A DNA stretch of 54,685 nt, taken from the NCBI GenBank assembly GCA_035529935.1, contig DATKVT010000209.1, forward strand, positions 1 to 54,685. Reading direction: 5' to 3'. Below are positions 8,434-17,707 of this stretch, piece after piece; the stretch's first letter is position 1; every line of letters begins with the position of its first letter. The position numbers and the translations under genes were made by a program. This stretch comes from Williamwhitmania sp. Its GTDB lineage: Bacteria; Bacteroidota; Bacteroidia; Bacteroidales; Williamwhitmaniaceae. The notes below the pieces were generated by a model, which saw only the letters and a program-made list of their open reading frames with translations, was not told the origin of the DNA and did no database searches.

Positions 8434-9999
8434 TTACTGTTTACGGTAAACAACATTCACGGTTCCGTTTTTTTCCACCACATCACCATTAGGGAGAGTC
8501 ACTTTTAGCAAGTAAATGTAAGATCCTGGTCTTGCAAATTCTCCATGGTTAATACGCCCGTCCCAACCGGTTGTTCCATCGTAAAGAAGCTTTCCGTTAC
8601 GGTCGAAAACCTGAAGCGTGAAATCTGCCGTAAAACCAATAATTGGTTCGAATCTATTGCGCCGTTTATTGGTGGTCGGATTTATCATCTCACTCAATGG
8701 GTCAATTGCATCGGGCATTATTATGTCGGGTGTAATAACCGCACACTTAACTTGAGATTGGCTAATAGTTTGAATATTGTTCTTTTGCCAGTGTGCTTCA
8801 ATTTTGTAGCACACCTCAGGGGCCATGTTTTGACCTTTGAGCGATGTGAGATCGTCGGTGTAAGTTTCAATGGAAAGGTTGTTGGCAAGTTCAATAAAGT
8901 CAGGATCGACGGAGGTTTTACGCCATACTGAGTAGCTGTAAGTTCCGCCCTGGCTTGGATAGGGTAGCCAGAAGAGAATGTTTTGTTCGCCGGCATTGCG
9001 TATGGTTAACGATTCACTACGGGCAGTGTCCGATTTTGCTACCACGTTGCCGCATGCGTTGGTGGCGGTGAGATAGTAGTAGTATGTTCGTCCTCTAGCC
9101 AAATTTTGGTCAGTAAATTCAACCTCAAACTTGTCGGAGAAGGTATGAATGTTGCTGAATAAGTTTGCGAGATTATCGCTCCTGAAAATTTCAAAATTGG
9201 TCACCTCTGTTTGACTGTCGATGTTGTAATGCAGCCTAACCTTTGTGTCCAGTGAAACAAGAGAATCAAAGGCAAGTGTTGCGGGAGGAAGGGGCATGTG
9301 TGTGAACTTGGAAAAGTGATTCGACCAAGAGGAGATGCTATCGACATCATCCTTGACGGCCAAGATGGCGAAATGATACCATTCGTTTTCGGTGGCATTT
9401 GTCAATGCGTAAGAGGTATCGGTGCCAGCTACAGTAGCTATTTTAACAAGGGAGCTCGGATTGAAGTTTTGAGCACCATTGCTGGAGTAAACGTAATAAT
9501 GCTTGATGCGATTGCCCCAGCCAATGTATCTAGTCCATCGAATGTTTAGGGTGGCTTTGCAGCTGTCATACTGGGTAATGCCCCACATGGTTGTGTGGAG
9601 ATCGGTGAGTTTGCTTGGTTCGGTTTTTCCCTTGGTCGCCATCTTGTAGGTTTCAGACTTCAAGGAGCCATCAACGTTTATATCGGTATAGGTAAAAACA
9701 TTGCTAGCAACTGAGTCGATGGCAATATAGGCCATGTTGCCGAGCTGGTCTGTTTCAAGATGGTAGATAATATATCCGAAAATTAATGAATCGGGACTTG
9801 GGCTTCGGTTCCACCCCAAGGTAATACGACCAGTGGTGAGGTTGTTGGTAATATACTTAAAGACTGGAGGATCAGGTTTTTGCGCAAAAGCGCATTGCGT
9901 AATGGCGCTCAACAACAGGGCTACTGCTGTAACCCTAATTTGGTTCGTTACTTTTTTGTTTAGCCGGCGAACCCATGCTTGTGCTTGGTGTGCTTCCAT
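8434..9999 (-). CDS. Secreted fibronectin-like protein with T9SS type-B sorting domain
   Basis: A 521-residue exported protein. A basic N-region is followed by a hydrophobic segment and AFAQ, a signal peptide with cleavage near residue 40. The body consists of several beta-rich modules resembling fibronectin type III (for example ITLGWNRSPSPDS and YYYYLTATN). The last ~85 residues match the gliding-motility-type C-terminal domain: FTLQVFDRNGKLLYDG, then GWDGRINHGEFARPGSYIY, ending in GTVNVVYRK. That domain is the type-B signal for secretion by the type IX system, so the protein should reach the cell surface or medium. No enzymatic motif is visible; adhesion or surface structure is a guess. 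It lies 6 bases after the second M16 gene and 24 before spoT, an unusual setting for a secreted protein. Confidence 0.85.
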   Translation of the reverse strand: MEAHQAQAWVRRLNKKVTNQIRVTAVALLLSAITQCAFAQKPDPPVFKYITNNLTTGRITLGWNRSPSPDSLIFGYIIYHLETDQLGNMAYIAIDSVASNVFTYTDINVDGSLKSETYKMATKGKTEPSKLTDLHTTMWGITQYDSCKATLNIRWTRYIGWGNRIKHYYVYSSNGAQNFNPSSLVKIATVAGTDTSYALTNATENEWYHFAILAVKDDVDSISSWSNHFSKFTHMPLPPATLAFDSLVSLDTKVRLHYNIDSQTEVTNFEIFRSDNLANLFSNIHTFSDKFEVEFTDQNLARGRTYYYYLTATNACGNVVAKSDTARSESLTIRNAGEQNILFWLPYPSQGGTYSYSVWRKTSVDPDFIELANNLSIETYTDDLTSLKGQNMAPEVCYKIEAHWQKNNIQTISQSQVKCAVITPDIIMPDAIDPLSEMINPTTNKRRNRFEPIIGFTADFTLQVFDRNGKLLYDGTTGWDGRINHGEFARPGSYIYLLKVTLPNGDVVEKNGTVNVVYRKQ

Positions 10000-10005
10000 G
10001 GCATA

Positions 10006-11283
10006 CTATCCTACAATGCAAATTTTTAAATCGTTGGGCGAAAGATACTGCTGGGCAAGCAGTAATAGCTCATCTGCAGTGACAGCCGCCGTCTCCTTAT
10101 AAGCCTCTGTAAGGTAGCTAAAATCTTGATCAAACATACTCAAACTTTCAAGAATTTCTGACAGCGCCATTGGGCCGTCCACGCTGCGAATCATCTCTCC
10201 CGCTATGTAGTTCTTAACTAGGACTAACTCTTCATCAGAAATTTTTTCAGTCCGCAAGCGTTCAATTTCTTTCATCACCTGATCGATGGTGTCTTGCTGA
10301 TACTGTTTTCCGACCTCAGTGCTGATTACAATTATTCCTGCTTCCTTGAAAGGTACAAGTGAGGCGTATATCCCGTAAGTGTATCCTTTATCTTCCCTAA
10401 TATTTTTCATTAATCGTGAGCCAAAATAGCCACCCAAAACTGTTATTAAAATACTCAGTTTTACGTAATCGGGATGATTTTGGGTTATGGAAATTTTGCC
10501 TATTCTGATGGCCGTTTGAACAGCGTTATCCTTTGTAAACGTAAGCTGCTTTTCCGATGCCGATGAGGGAATGGGAAAGCGTTTGGGCATGCCGGGCGTT
10601 GTCTTTAGCCATGCTGCATTGCCAAAAAAGTGTTCGAGTAGTGGTATCTGCTGGTGGCACGACTTTCCTGCTAGAATAATAAGACACTCTTCAGGCTTAT
10701 AGTACTCTTTATGAAAATTGACTAGATCCTCGAGCATAAGTTTGCTATAGCTTTCTGGCGTAGCATATGAACCATAGGGATGCTTTTCACCAAAAAGCAT
10801 TGCTTGGTGCTGCTCTCTTGCCAGATAGGCAACCTTTTGTCGCTCAACAGTTAGCTGCTGCATCCTCTTGTTAGTTAGAGTTTCAAACTGTTTAGCAGGG
10901 AATGTTGGGTATAAAAGGATCTCCTGCAGCAATGGTAGGAGATTCGGTACATACTTCCCCAAACAGTATAGCGAGATTCCTGCTTTGTCGCGGTCAATGC
11001 CTTGATCGGTATAGGCTCCATGGTATTCCAACAATTCTGCTAGCTGATTGGCCGTGTGACTTTTTGTTCCTTCTGTGAGCATCGATAGGGTCGTGGCTGC
11101 AACCAAAGGTTTAGTTTGGTAGCGCGTTCCAGCATTAAACAAAAAGGTAATTCGCAGCACATCCTGCGTGCCTCCTTCCACCATGTGAACAGGAATTCCA
11201 TTGCTCAGCGTATGGCTATGGCTAGAAATTATATCCAGTGATTCAGGTAGGGAGAAAATGGGGGCTATAATTCTATTGAGCAT
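10006..11283 (-). CDS. M16 peptidase-like protein, catalytically inactive partner
   Basis: A 425-residue M16 (pitrilysin/MPP) family protein. The N-terminal domain has the fold-typical ITFLFNAGTRYQTKPLVA, but where active members carry HxxEH it reads TLSMLTEGT, so the zinc-binding histidines and catalytic Glu are missing. The C-terminal domain keeps GGYFGSRLMKNIREDKGYTYG, the glycine-rich segment that shapes the substrate chamber in the non-catalytic subunits. This matches the alpha subunit of alpha-beta M16 pairs. The frame is open further upstream, but ATG 11283 gives the expected start and overlaps the catalytic gene by only 11 bases, which suggests translational coupling. No signal peptide is seen, so a cytoplasmic complex is likely. 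Confidence 0.88.
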   Translation of the reverse strand: MLNRIIAPIFSLPESLDIISSHSHTLSNGIPVHMVEGGTQDVLRITFLFNAGTRYQTKPLVAATTLSMLTEGTKSHTANQLAELLEYHGAYTDQGIDRDKAGISLYCLGKYVPNLLPLLQEILLYPTFPAKQFETLTNKRMQQLTVERQKVAYLAREQHQAMLFGEKHPYGSYATPESYSKLMLEDLVNFHKEYYKPEECLIILAGKSCHQQIPLLEHFFGNAAWLKTTPGMPKRFPIPSSASEKQLTFTKDNAVQTAIRIGKISITQNHPDYVKLSILITVLGGYFGSRLMKNIREDKGYTYGIYASLVPFKEAGIIVISTEVGKQYQQDTIDQVMKEIERLRTEKISDEELVLVKNYIAGEMIRSVDGPMALSEILESLSMFDQDFSYLTEAYKETAAVTADELLLLAQQYLSPNDLKICIVG

Positions 11284-12535
11284 GGCGGTCGTTTGAGTTT
11301 GTTTCAGGTAAATAATAGAGGATAGAACACTTCTCCGTTTTAAAGATGCTTTGTGAAACGCGGACGATGTCGGCAACGGTAATGTTTTGGTATAGTTCTA
11401 CCTCGTGGTTGATAATGTCTGCATCACCAAGTAGCTCATAAAATCCAAGGTTCATTGCTTTGGAAAGAATGGTTACCTCCGAAAACATGATGCTTGATTC
11501 AAATCGGTTTTTTACCTTTTGCAGCTCATAGTCTGATGGTGGATTGGTGCTCATTCCAAAAAGTTCATCCCACAGCGCTTGCTCTGCCGTCTCCATAGTA
11601 ACTCCATCGGCTAAACGTCCAGTAACAACCAGCAATCCCGGGTCAATATCGCCAGTAATAAAGGCATTTACTTCGGAAAAAAGTTGTCTGTTTTGAACAC
11701 AGTTAACAAACAGCCTTGAGGACTTTCCGTTCGAAAGAATATCGGATATTAGATCTGTAACTTGGTAATCCCTGTTTTTTCTACCCGACATAGGAAAGGC
11801 CATGTAAATGGAAGAGTAGGGTACATCCCTGGTAACCTTGAGGTGTCGAGCCTCCGCTTGTTCTGGCTCAGGGGGTAGGTTGCGTGGTTTAACGTTGCGA
11901 TGCTCAATGTTTCCAAACCATTTTTCTACAAGGCTAAAAATCTCTTCTGGGTTTACATCACCTGCCACCGTAAGAATGGCATTGTTGGGTGCATAGTGCG
12001 AGAAGAAAAAGTTTTTCACGTCCTCGAGCGAGGCATCTCTAATGTGATCCACTGATTTGCCAATGGTTGCCCACTGGTAAGGATGCACCTTGTAAGCAAG
12101 TGGGCGGAGCAATAGCCAGACATCACCGTACGGTTGGTTTAAGTAGCGCTGGTTGAACTCTTCAATAACGACGTTTCGCTGAACCTCCAAACTCTTTTTG
12201 GAGAAGGCAAGGCTTAGCATACGGTCGGACTCTAGCCAAAATGCAGTTTCTATATTTTCCTTGGGAAGTGTTATGTAGTAGTTGGTAAGGTCGTTGTTGG
12301 TAAAGGCATTGTTTTCGCCACCCACCAGCTGTAATGGTTCATCGTAGGATGGAATGTTAACCGAGCCACCAAACATAAGGTGCTCAAACAAGTGGGCAAA
12401 CCCAGTTTTGTCCGGAGCCTCATCCTTTGAACCAACATTGTAAACAATGTTCACGGCAACGAGTGGTGACGAGTTGTCGGTATGTACAATAACAGTTAAA
12501 CCGTTGGAAAGTATTTTTTTTTCGAATTCGATCAT
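11273..12535 (-). CDS. M16 zinc metallopeptidase, catalytic subunit
   Basis: A 420-residue member of the MPP-beta-like group. The inverted zinc motif HLFEH (within GFAHLFEHLMFGGS, about residues 45-58) is intact, and the downstream Glu ligand lies in VVIEEFNQR. The C-terminal domain contains SNGKSSRLFVN. No signal peptide, so probably cytoplasmic, degrading peptides trapped in a closed chamber. Its partner gene overlaps its 3' end, so the two very likely form a heterodimer. It starts 3 bases after the FabK-like gene stop, in the same operon. Confidence 0.92.
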   Translation of the reverse strand: MIEFEKKILSNGLTVIVHTDNSSPLVAVNIVYNVGSKDEAPDKTGFAHLFEHLMFGGSVNIPSYDEPLQLVGGENNAFTNNDLTNYYITLPKENIETAFWLESDRMLSLAFSKKSLEVQRNVVIEEFNQRYLNQPYGDVWLLLRPLAYKVHPYQWATIGKSVDHIRDASLEDVKNFFFSHYAPNNAILTVAGDVNPEEIFSLVEKWFGNIEHRNVKPRNLPPEPEQAEARHLKVTRDVPYSSIYMAFPMSGRKNRDYQVTDLISDILSNGKSSRLFVNCVQNRQLFSEVNAFITGDIDPGLLVVTGRLADGVTMETAEQALWDELFGMSTNPPSDYELQKVKNRFESSIMFSEVTILSKAMNLGFYELLGDADIINHEVELYQNITVADIVRVSQSIFKTEKCSILYYLPETNSNDRHAQ

Positions 12536-12538
12536 GCG

Positions 12539-13501
12539 TTAATGAGTAAAGTTGTATTTGCTACTGTTGGTCAAATCGTAAAATGCTACTTTGTAATCGT
12601 GAAGCAACTTGCCAAAGATTTCACCTGCTGGAAGTATTTCGGTAAGAAGCGCGGAGATTTGTCCTATTTCCAATTCTCCGTTCACCATATCACCCTCAAA
12701 GATACCTTTTTTTGCTCTCCCCTTTCCAAGCAGCTGCGATAGTTCTTCAGCCTTGGCTCCATTCGCTTCAGCCTGAGTTACACTTTCGAAGAAAGCATTT
12801 TTTATCAGCCTTACTGGTGCTAACTTTTTGAGACAAAGCATGGTGTCTCCCTCGGTAATGTCAATTACTTTTTGCTTGAATGCGGGACTAGCAGAGGATT
12901 CTTTTGCAACGGCAAATGCCGACCCGATTTGAACGCCATCGGCACCCAGAAGCATGGCAGCCAGTATTCCTTCTCCAGTACCAATTCCACCTGCTGCCAG
13001 AAGTGGAAGATTTGTTGCTCTGCGTACGGCTGGAATGAGGGTCAAAGTGGTGGTCTCCTCCCTGCCATTGTGACCTCCTGCTTCAAAGCCTTCAGCTACA
13101 ATGCCGTCTACGCCGGCCTCCTCAGCTTTCTTTGCAAACTTGGCGCTCGATACTACATGCACTACCGTAACACCATTCTCTTTTAGCTTTGAAGTCCACG
13201 TTTTTGGATTTCCAGCAGAGGTAAAAACAATTTTAACTTTCTCCTCTATGACAATGTCTATTAACTTTTCCACTTCAGGGTAGAGGAGCGGTATGTTTAC
13301 ACCAAATGGATTTTGAGTTGCTTGTTTCGCCTTTTGAAGGTGTTCTCGCAGGGTGTCGGGATGCATGGAGCCAGCGCCTATGAGGCCAAGACCTCCGCTT
13401 TGGCTAACTGCGGTGGCAAGCTTATAGCCGCTGCACCAAACCATTCCACCTTGGATGATAGGATATTTTATACCAAAGAGGGTACAGATTTTGTTTGCCA
13501 T
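12539..13501 (-). CDS. FabK-type enoyl-ACP reductase or nitronate monooxygenase
   Basis: FMN-dependent TIM-barrel protein of 320 residues. Typical features are YPIIQGGM near the N-terminus, SGGLGLIGAGS, the FMN/substrate motif GFEAGGHNG around residue 145, and the phosphate-binding AAGGIGTGEGILAAMLLGADGVQIGS. FabK (enoyl-ACP reductase II) and nitronate monooxygenases share this fold, and the two cannot be separated from motifs alone. The gene heads the minus-strand string with the two M16 peptidases, the T9SS cargo gene and spoT. An exact -7 box TAAGTTTG lies 15 bases before its ATG. Confidence 0.85.
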   Translation of the reverse strand: MANKICTLFGIKYPIIQGGMVWCSGYKLATAVSQSGGLGLIGAGSMHPDTLREHLQKAKQATQNPFGVNIPLLYPEVEKLIDIVIEEKVKIVFTSAGNPKTWTSKLKENGVTVVHVVSSAKFAKKAEEAGVDGIVAEGFEAGGHNGREETTTLTLIPAVRRATNLPLLAAGGIGTGEGILAAMLLGADGVQIGSAFAVAKESSASPAFKQKVIDITEGDTMLCLKKLAPVRLIKNAFFESVTQAEANGAKAEELSQLLGKGRAKKGIFEGDMVNGELEIGQISALLTEILPAGEIFGKLLHDYKVAFYDLTNSSKYNFTH

Positions 13502-13515
13502 GGTTAGTTTTTTTG

Positions 13516-13523
13516 CAAACTTA
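13516..13523 (-). promoter_or_regulatory. -7 box for the FabK-like operon
   Basis: Exact TAAGTTTG on the minus strand, ending 14 bases before the ATG, which gives a very short leader. No TTTG is visible at the expected -33 distance. Confidence 0.5.
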
Positions 13524-13600
13524 CTAAAATAATAGTGTTGGGACCTCAGGCATCACGTGAGCATGTCGGGTAACATATTCACAAATTGGTTTGATAATGC

Positions 13601-13608
13601 TACCTTTG
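13601..13608 (+). promoter_or_regulatory. -7 box for the CLC channel gene
   Basis: Exact TACCTTTG 41 bases before the ATG. The -33 element is not clear. Confidence 0.45.
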
Positions 13609-13649
13609 CTGTTTCAAATTTTTAATCTGCAATCTGTGCTGTTCCTAAT

Positions 13650-15425
13650 ATGATAAGGGTAAAAAGTGTGTTTATAAGATTGCTCTTTGTGCTACGTCGG
13701 ACTGAGCCAAAGCGGTTAATCCTTATTTTGAGTTTTGTTGTAGGTATCTTAAGCGGGTTGGCTGCTGTTATTCTCAAGAACCTCATTCATCTAATACAGC
13801 ACCTTCTTATCAGTTGGATTCCTATCGATCATGGGAGTTTGCTATTTCTTGCCTACCCAATGCTAGGTATTTTGCTTACCGTTTTTTTTGTTAAGTACTT
13901 TGTCAAGGATAATATTTCGCATGGCATAACACGCATTTTGTATGCCATATCGCGCCGCGACTCCCGCCTAAAGAGGCACAATACTTACACATCGATGGTG
14001 GCCTCGTCCCTAACCATCGGTTTCGGAGGCTCGGTAGGTTCTGAGGCACCGATTGTGCTTACCGGTGCAGCTTTGGGCTCGCAGGTGGGACAATATTTGG
14101 GTCTCGACTACAAAAAAATAACGCTATTAGTAGGTTGTGGTGCTGCTGGAGCAATTGCAGGGATTTTTAAAGCTCCGCTGGCAGGTTTGGTATTCACCTT
14201 AGAGGTGCTTATGCTTGACCTTACCATGGCATCTATTATACCCCTACTTATATCAGCGGTTTCCGCTGCTACCATTTCAAGTTTTTTGCTTGGAAGCCAG
14301 GTTCCTTTTGAGGAGAATCTTCTGGAACCCTTTCACATGTCCAACATTCCATTATACATTATCTTGGGAGTGGTTTGTGGTTTGGTTGCCTATTACTTCA
14401 CCGAAACAACGTTAAAAATTGAACGCAGCCTATCTAAAATTGATAGCTGGGTAAAACGGTTGCTAATTGCTGGAGCCGCATTGGGGCTTCTTATCTTTTT
14501 ATTTCCGCCACTTTATGGAGAGGGTTACGATACGCTAGAGGCCTTTTTTAATGGTCATGCAGTAAACGTTTTTGAAAACACTTTTTTCTATGCCTACCGA
14601 GATAATTTTTGGATAACCGTCATTTTCTTAACGCTAGTGCTGTTCCTAAAGGTTTTAGCTATGGCATTTACTAATGGCGCTGGTGGTGTTGGTGGTATAT
14701 TTGCACCATCCCTATTCATGGGTGGTGTGGCTGGATTTGTCGTAGCAACTATCATAAATGCTACTGGCTTTGTGCAGGTTTCTGTGGTTAACTTTGCAAT
14801 GGTTGGCATGGCCGGTATGATGTCGGGGGTAATGCATGCACCGCTGACATCAATGTTTTTAATAGCTGAAATTACGGGTGGTTACGAAATGATTGCTCCG
14901 CTGGCAATTACTGTCACACTTGCCTACATTACCATTATTTACTTTGAGCCTCACTCGTTGTATACCAAGAGGTTGGCTCAACAGGGCGACCTTATTACGC
15001 ATCACAAGGACAAGGCGGTGCTCACCTTGCTTCGATTAGACAAAGTGGTCGAAAATGATTTCTTACCGGTTAACCCCAACGATACTTTAGGTGAGCTGGT
15101 GAAAATAGTTTCTAAATCGAAACGGAACCTTTTCCCCGTTCTGGATGATGATAAGCTGCTTCTTGGTATTGTGCTGCTCGATGATATTCGCCATATCATG
15201 TTTGATCCTGAACTTTACCATACCATGCTGGTAAAGGAGTTTATGACCCTCCCGCCCGAATGGGTGAGCCTTGATGAACCGATGGAATCGGTATTGAAGA
15301 AATTTGAGGAGACTGGAGCTTGGAATTTACCAGTTGTTACTAAGGGTGAATACCAAGGATTTGTTTCAAAGTCGAAAATATTCTCGGCCTATAGAAATAT
15401 GCTGGTCCAGTTCTGTGACGAATAA
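13650..15425 (+). CDS. CLC chloride channel/antiporter with two CBS domains
   Basis: Inner-membrane CLC-family protein of 591 residues. The membrane part (about 20-440) carries GGSVGSEAPIVLTGAA near 126-141 with the gating Glu at 132, FKAPLAGLVFTLEVL, and GAGGVGGIFAPSLFMGG, the second anion-binding loop. The usual GSGIP loop reads SHGIT and GREGP reads GSEAP, a variant selectivity filter. A C-terminal cytoplasmic pair of CBS domains (about 455-515 and 530-585) probably binds adenine nucleotides to tune transport. Whether it is a channel or a proton-coupled exchanger cannot be told from sequence. Divergent from the FabK-like operon. It ends at a terminator shared with the convergent oligopeptidase gene. 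Confidence 0.9.
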   Translation: MIRVKSVFIRLLFVLRRTEPKRLILILSFVVGILSGLAAVILKNLIHLIQHLLISWIPIDHGSLLFLAYPMLGILLTVFFVKYFVKDNISHGITRILYAISRRDSRLKRHNTYTSMVASSLTIGFGGSVGSEAPIVLTGAALGSQVGQYLGLDYKKITLLVGCGAAGAIAGIFKAPLAGLVFTLEVLMLDLTMASIIPLLISAVSAATISSFLLGSQVPFEENLLEPFHMSNIPLYIILGVVCGLVAYYFTETTLKIERSLSKIDSWVKRLLIAGAALGLLIFLFPPLYGEGYDTLEAFFNGHAVNVFENTFFYAYRDNFWITVIFLTLVLFLKVLAMAFTNGAGGVGGIFAPSLFMGGVAGFVVATIINATGFVQVSVVNFAMVGMAGMMSGVMHAPLTSMFLIAEITGGYEMIAPLAITVTLAYITIIYFEPHSLYTKRLAQQGDLITHHKDKAVLTLLRLDKVVENDFLPVNPNDTLGELVKIVSKSKRNLFPVLDDDKLLLGIVLLDDIRHIMFDPELYHTMLVKEFMTLPPEWVSLDEPMESVLKKFEETGAWNLPVVTKGEYQGFVSKSKIFSAYRNMLVQFCDE

Positions 15426-15452
15426 GCCTAGTTAAGCGTTTGTAAAAATATT

Positions 15453-15488
15453 AAAGGGAGGGTAGCCATAAGGCATCCTCCCTATTTT
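15453..15488. terminator. Bidirectional terminator between convergent genes
   Basis: The stem AGGGAGG/CCTCCCT (15455-15461 with 15477-15483) has an inner GCC/GGC pair and A/T-rich flanks. It lies between the CLC and oligopeptidase stops. Confidence 0.8.
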
Positions 15489-15503
15489 ATTTGCGTTAAC
15501 GGC

Positions 15504-17618
15504 TTACTCGTCTTTTCCAAGAAGATGAAGCATGAATGCGTAGTTGAAAGCAACTTCGTGCAACGACTTGAACCGTCCCGATGCACCACCATGTCCAGCA
15601 TTCATGTCAATTTTGAAAAGCAAGAGGTTGTTGTCCGTTTTCATATCGCGGAGCTTTGCAACCCACTTTTCCGGCTCAAAGTACTGCACTTGAGAATCGT
15701 AAAAACCACTGGTTACAAGTATATTAGGATACGCCTTCCTCTCAATGTTGTCGTAGGGTGAATATGATTTTATGTAGTCGTAGTATTTCTTTATTTTGGG
15801 GTCACCCCACTCGTCAAACTCCCTGGTGGTTAGAGGTATGCTTTCATCAAGCATGGTTGTAACTACATCAACAAAGGGAACTTCGGCAATTATTCCCTTG
15901 TATATGTTGGGATCCATGTTAGCAATGGCACCCATGAGTAAGCCTCCTGCACTACCTCCTTCGGCAAATAGTTTGTTGGAACTGGTGTAGCCTTGTTGTA
16001 TCAAGTATTTTGAACAGGCGATAAAGTCGGTGAATGTGTTTTTTTTATGGAGAAGTTTACCATCTTCATACCACTGCCGGCCAAGAAACTGTCCGCCACG
16101 GACATGAGCAATGGCATAGACAAAACCACGGTCGAGAAGGCTAAGGTAGGAGGCACTAACGTATGGGTCAATCGTGAATCCATATGAACCATAGCCATAA
16201 ATAAGAGTTGGGTTGGAGCCATCAAGTTTTATACCCTTGCGATAAACAATGCTTATTGGGATCATGGTTCCGTCTGGAGCTTTGGCCCACAACCTTTTTG
16301 CTTCATAGTTTTCAGGTTTGAATTTGCCCCCAAGTATCTCTTGCCGCTTTAGCAACTCCTTCACACCCGTGTTCATGTTCACTTCATAAGTTGAGTTTGG
16401 TGTTGTTAAAGAAGTGTAGCTATATCGGACTTTGTCGCTGTTGAAGTTTGGGGTGTAGTCAAGATAGGCGGTATAGGTTTCTTCACCAAAAGTTATTGTT
16501 TTTTCCGCTTTTGTTTTCCAGTTAATTATTCTAATGTTTGCCAACCCTTGCTTGCGCTCTTGGACTACTAAATAGTTTTTGAAAATGTCGATATTTTCGA
16601 GAAGAACGTCAGTTCGGTGGGGAATTACCTCTTTCCAGTGCTGCTTTTGAGGAGCTGCAATAGGCGTTTCCATCAGCCTGAAATTTTGAGCATCAAGGTT
16701 GGTTATGATGTAAAACTTATTTCCAAAGTCTTGGACGGAATAGAGGAGGTCTCGCTCTCGAGGTTGAACAACCGTAAATGGCATATCTGGGGTGTTGGCA
16801 TCTACGTATTGATATTCCGTTGACATGGTTGAGAATGATACGATGTAGACGAACTTGTCAGTCTTGGATTTATCCAAAGAAAGGTCAAACGTTGAGTCCT
16901 TCTCGTAAAACACGAGCTTGTCATTCGCTTCGTTGGTTGTTGTTAATTTATGCTTAAGGATTTTAAAGGGACGTAGAGACTCGTCTTTGATACTATAAAA
17001 AATGGTGTTGTTGTCGTTTGCCCAAACTGTTTCCCCGGTGGTGTTCGCAATTTTTGTTGGAAGGAGCTTACCCGATTCAAGGTCCTTGAAATAAATGGTG
17101 TATTTCCGCCTACTCAATGTGTCTATACCATAGGCTAAAATATGGTTGTTGGTACTCACCGATAAATCGGCTACATCACAAAAACTATGTCCTTTAGCGA
17201 GGTCATTCACGTTGAGTAATACCTCTTCGGGTGCAGCCAAACTACCTCTCTTCCTACAGTATATGGGATATTCCTGATTTTTCTCAAATCGTGTATAGTA
17301 ATAGAAATCTTTGTAGAAGTATGGCACGGTTGCATCCTCCTCCTTTATTCTTTCCTTCATTTCGTTGAAGAGTTTTTCTTGAAGATGTTCGGTTGGCTTC
17401 ATCACTGCATCGGTGTAGACATTTTCGGCCTTGAGATTGGCAAGAACCATTGGGTTGTTGCGCTCGTTCATCCAAAAGTATGGATCAACCCGCGTGTCTC
17501 CCATAGTAACCATCATGTGGGGTATTTTCTCTGCAGTAGGAGGTTTTACTCTTGCACAAGAGAAAAGAATTCCACCAATTAGGAGCAGCGTGATAGTTTT
17601 TAGGTTAGCCCTTGTCAT
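15504..17618 (-). CDS. Lipoprotein prolyl oligopeptidase family (oligopeptidase B-like)
   Basis: Serine peptidase of family S9A, 704 residues. The N-terminus is a lipoprotein signal with LFSC, Cys 21, so it is probably anchored in the envelope, unlike the cytoplasmic E. coli oligopeptidase B. A beta-propeller spans roughly 80-430 and an alpha/beta hydrolase domain 440-704. The triad is visible: Ser556 in GGSAGG, Asp641 in GFYDSQVQY, His676 in NAGHGG. Oligopeptidase B cuts short peptides after Lys or Arg; the FYDSQVQY and EPEKWVAKLR segments match that subfamily. It has its own promoter and stands alone, convergent with the CLC gene. It probably processes peptides outside the cytoplasm. Confidence 0.92.
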   Translation of the reverse strand: MTRANLKTITLLLIGGILFSCARVKPPTAEKIPHMMVTMGDTRVDPYFWMNERNNPMVLANLKAENVYTDAVMKPTEHLQEKLFNEMKERIKEEDATVPYFYKDFYYYTRFEKNQEYPIYCRKRGSLAAPEEVLLNVNDLAKGHSFCDVADLSVSTNNHILAYGIDTLSRRKYTIYFKDLESGKLLPTKIANTTGETVWANDNNTIFYSIKDESLRPFKILKHKLTTTNEANDKLVFYEKDSTFDLSLDKSKTDKFVYIVSFSTMSTEYQYVDANTPDMPFTVVQPRERDLLYSVQDFGNKFYIITNLDAQNFRLMETPIAAPQKQHWKEVIPHRTDVLLENIDIFKNYLVVQERKQGLANIRIINWKTKAEKTITFGEETYTAYLDYTPNFNSDKVRYSYTSLTTPNSTYEVNMNTGVKELLKRQEILGGKFKPENYEAKRLWAKAPDGTMIPISIVYRKGIKLDGSNPTLIYGYGSYGFTIDPYVSASYLSLLDRGFVYAIAHVRGGQFLGRQWYEDGKLLHKKNTFTDFIACSKYLIQQGYTSSNKLFAEGGSAGGLLMGAIANMDPNIYKGIIAEVPFVDVVTTMLDESIPLTTREFDEWGDPKIKKYYDYIKSYSPYDNIERKAYPNILVTSGFYDSQVQYFEPEKWVAKLRDMKTDNNLLLFKIDMNAGHGGASGRFKSLHEVAFNYAFMLHLLGKDE

Positions 17619-17675
17619 TGCCTTAGGTTGAGGTTAAAGAAAATTACAGATGCTGCGAATCGTCTGTCAACTTAC

Positions 17676-17707
17676 CAAAGTTAGTGCAAGCGATGTTACG
17701 GGTCAAG
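17676..17707 (-). promoter_or_regulatory. Promoter of the oligopeptidase gene
   Basis: Minus strand: exact -7 box TAACTTTG (17676-17683) and a CTTG -33 element (17704-17707), 20 bases apart. The leader is about 50 bases. Confidence 0.6.

Noticed and set aside
10006-12535. Two M16 frames overlapping by 104 bases, possibly one frameshifted gene
   Set aside because: Each encodes a complete M16 half with its own start; the internal ATG at 11283 reduces the overlap to 11 bases, and the second lacks the active site as expected for a partner subunit.
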